A DNA stretch of 64,000 nt from Afipia carboxidovorans OM5 (GTDB lineage: Bacteria; Pseudomonadota; Alphaproteobacteria; Rhizobiales; Xanthobacteraceae), in assembly GCF_000218565.1 (NCBI RefSeq), contig NC_015684.1, forward strand, positions 2,418,001 through 2,482,000, in the 5' to 3' direction. Below the pieces are notes generated by a model. The model did no database searches. It worked only from the letters and a program-made list of their open reading frames with translations, and had not been told where the DNA came from. Position 1 is the stretch's first letter. Every line of letters starts with the position of its first letter. This document shows, one piece after another, positions 62,783-64,000 of this stretch. The position numbers were made by a program, and so were the translations under genes.

Positions 62783-64000
62783 GACGATTTATCTTTTCTC
62801 AGTTTCGCCCAGTAATCGAGGCGCTTGCGAATCTCGCGCTCAAAGCCACGCTCGGGCGGATTGTAGAAGGTCTTGCGGCCAAGCGCTTCGGGGAAATAAT
62901 CCTGCCCGGAAAAACCCTCCGGCGTGTCGTGATCGTATTCGTAGCCCTCGCCGTAGCTCTCGGACTTCATCAGCTTGGTCGGCGCATTGAGGATGTGCTT
63001 GGGCGGCAGCAGCGAGCCTGCCTCCTTCGCGGTACGCATTGCCGCGCTGAAAGCCCGATAGGCCGCGTTCGATTTCGGCGCGGTCGCGACGTAGACGACG
63101 GCCTGCGCAATCGCAAGTTCACCCTCGGGCGAGCCGAGAAAATCATAGGCATCCCTGGCGGCATTGGCGACAACCAGCGCTTGTGGGTCCGCCATGCCGA
63201 TGTCTTCCACCGCCATCCGCACCACGCGACGCGCGAGGAATAACGGATCCTCACCGGCATCGAGCATCCGCGCAAAGTAATAGAGCGCAGCGTCAGGATC
63301 GGAGCCACGCACCGACTTATGCAGCGCGGAGATCAGGTTGTAATGACCATCGGCCGATTTATCGTAGATCGGTGCACGGCGCTGCAGAATATCCTGCAAC
63401 TGCGCGGCATCGAACACTTCGTTCGCGCGTGCGGCACGCCATACCTCTTCCACAAGTGTCAGCGCTGCACGGCCGTCACCATCCGCCATCCGCACCAGCA
63501 CGGCCCGCGCGTCGGCATCGAGCGGCAGCGGACGGCCTTCGATCTCTTCCGCGCGCGCATAGAGTTTTTCGATCGCCGCATCGTCGAGCGAATGAAATAC
63601 CAAAACGCGTGCCCGCGACAGCAACGCCGCGTTGAGTTCGAACGAGGGATTTTCAGTCGTCGCACCGACGAGCACCACCGTGCCGTCTTCCATCACCGGC
63701 AGAAACGAATCCTGCTGTGCGCGATTGAAGCGATGCACCTCGTCGACGAACAGGAGCGTGCCCTTGCCGGTCTCGCGCCGTGCGCGGGCGGTGTCGAACA
63801 CTTTCTTCAGATCGGCCACGCCAGAAAACACCGCCGAAATCTGCTCGAAGTGCAGTTCGGTCGCGTCCGCCAGAAGCCGCGCTACCGTGGTCTTGCCGGT
63901 GCCTGGCGGGCCCCAGAACACCAGCGAGCCGAGCGTGCGCGTCTCCAGCATCCGCGTCAGCGCACCGTCGGGGCCGAGGATGTGATCCTGTCCCACCACA
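62779..64000 (-). CDS. rarA: Replication-associated recombination protein RarA (start cut by window edge)
   Basis: The first 406 visible codons are in frame to the edge; the visible first residue is a Val (GTG) within the LVGQDHILGPDG-type segment, so the true start lies just outside. AAA+ ATPase: Walker A GPPGTGKTT, Walker B LLFVDEVHRF, sensor 1 GATTENPSFE, and the C-terminal MgsA tetramerisation region ending KLRKDKSS. RarA acts at stalled replication forks. Its stop overlaps the start of the pseudouridine synthase gene. Confidence 0.95.
   Translation of the reverse strand, partial: VVGQDHILGPDGALTRMLETRTLGSLVFWGPPGTGKTTVARLLADATELHFEQISAVFSGVADLKKVFDTARARRETGKGTLLFVDEVHRFNRAQQDSFLPVMEDGTVVLVGATTENPSFELNAALLSRARVLVFHSLDDAAIEKLYARAEEIEGRPLPLDADARAVLVRMADGDGRAALTLVEEVWRAARANEVFDAAQLQDILQRRAPIYDKSADGHYNLISALHKSVRGSDPDAALYYFARMLDAGEDPLFLARRVVRMAVEDIGMADPQALVVANAARDAYDFLGSPEGELAIAQAVVYVATAPKSNAAYRAFSAAMRTAKEAGSLLPPKHILNAPTKLMKSESYGEGYEYDHDTPEGFSGQDYFPEALGRKTFYNPPERGFEREIRKRLDYWAKLRKDKSS

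Noticed and set aside
62779..63999. Val at the window edge as the true RarA start
   Set aside because: It falls in the middle of a motif (VGQDHILGPDG) that lies about 25 residues after the family's usual start, so the gene is cut by the window edge.

Overview
The window reads as chromosomal, GC-rich DNA of an alphaproteobacterium of the Hyphomicrobiales, most like the Bradyrhizobium/Afipia/Rhodopseudomonas group (Nitrobacteraceae). The inference rests on gene order (rnr, DUF983, NUDIX, rpmG, pleD, divK, DUF3572, dinB), on families typical of this clade (EipB, DUF1489, DUF3572, phasin, ATP12 chaperone, FlhB/FliK-like pair), and on its characteristic dispersed palindromes. I see no prophage, insertion sequence, integrase, plasmid origin or CRISPR array. 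Gene density is high and both strands are used in short operons.

Layout. 1-2.7 kb: end of RNase R, DUF983 protein, NUDIX hydrolase, TonB/TolA-like protein and ribosomal protein L33. 2.7-6.2 kb: the cell-cycle regulators PleD (diguanylate cyclase) and DivK in one operon, DUF3572, and DNA polymerase IV with an added zinc ribbon. 6.3-11.1 kb: EipB, RidA-like protein, glycerophosphodiesterase, an acyltransferase-like protein and a lytic transglycosylase. 11.3-14.3 kb: ClpA and ClpS. 14.9-19.2 kb: TadG-like protein, phasin, and D,D-carboxypeptidase with a SPOR domain. 19.4-28.1 kb: DnaJ-domain protein, PanC and a run of small enzymes and hypotheticals. 28.3-32.8 kb: a same-strand cell-envelope group of two polysaccharide deacetylases, a peptidoglycan amidase and a Tat-exported gamma-glutamyltransferase-like enzyme. 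32.9-43.9 kb: dodecin, MOSC protein, tRNA-Leu, a stand-alone FliN-like protein, LipB, a GT39-type glycosyltransferase, acylphosphatase, 1-Cys peroxiredoxin, photolyase, transporter and glutathione-dependent formaldehyde dehydrogenase. 43.9-46.0 kb: the Ohr/OhrR organic-peroxide module with a readable divergent control region. 46.0-53.9 kb: PilZ protein, CHASE2 adenylate/guanylate cyclase, and a LysR regulator divergent from two paralogous Cys-nucleophile hydrolases and an NAD(P)-binding protein. 54-64 kb: tRNA-Arg, DapA-like and PEP-mutase-like enzymes, exported hypotheticals, the FlhB-like/FliK-like pair, ATP12 chaperone, RluC-type pseudouridine synthase and the start-truncated RarA.

How it hangs together. 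Most of the window is housekeeping. The most interesting signal is a set of CtrA-type boxes (TTAA-N7-TTAA). Three exact or near copies lie 40-62 bp upstream of the FliK-like operon, the stand-alone FliN-like gene and an unrecognised 197-codon gene. Another lies upstream of the polysaccharide deacetylases, and the CtrA-pathway regulators DivK and PleD are in the same window. This suggests a cell-cycle-controlled set of orphan flagellar or secretion-switch parts. Oxidative and electrophile defence (Ohr/OhrR, peroxiredoxin, formaldehyde dehydrogenase, GST, hydrolases) and envelope remodelling are the other two themes. All assignments come from reading the sequence and from family knowledge; no database search was run.
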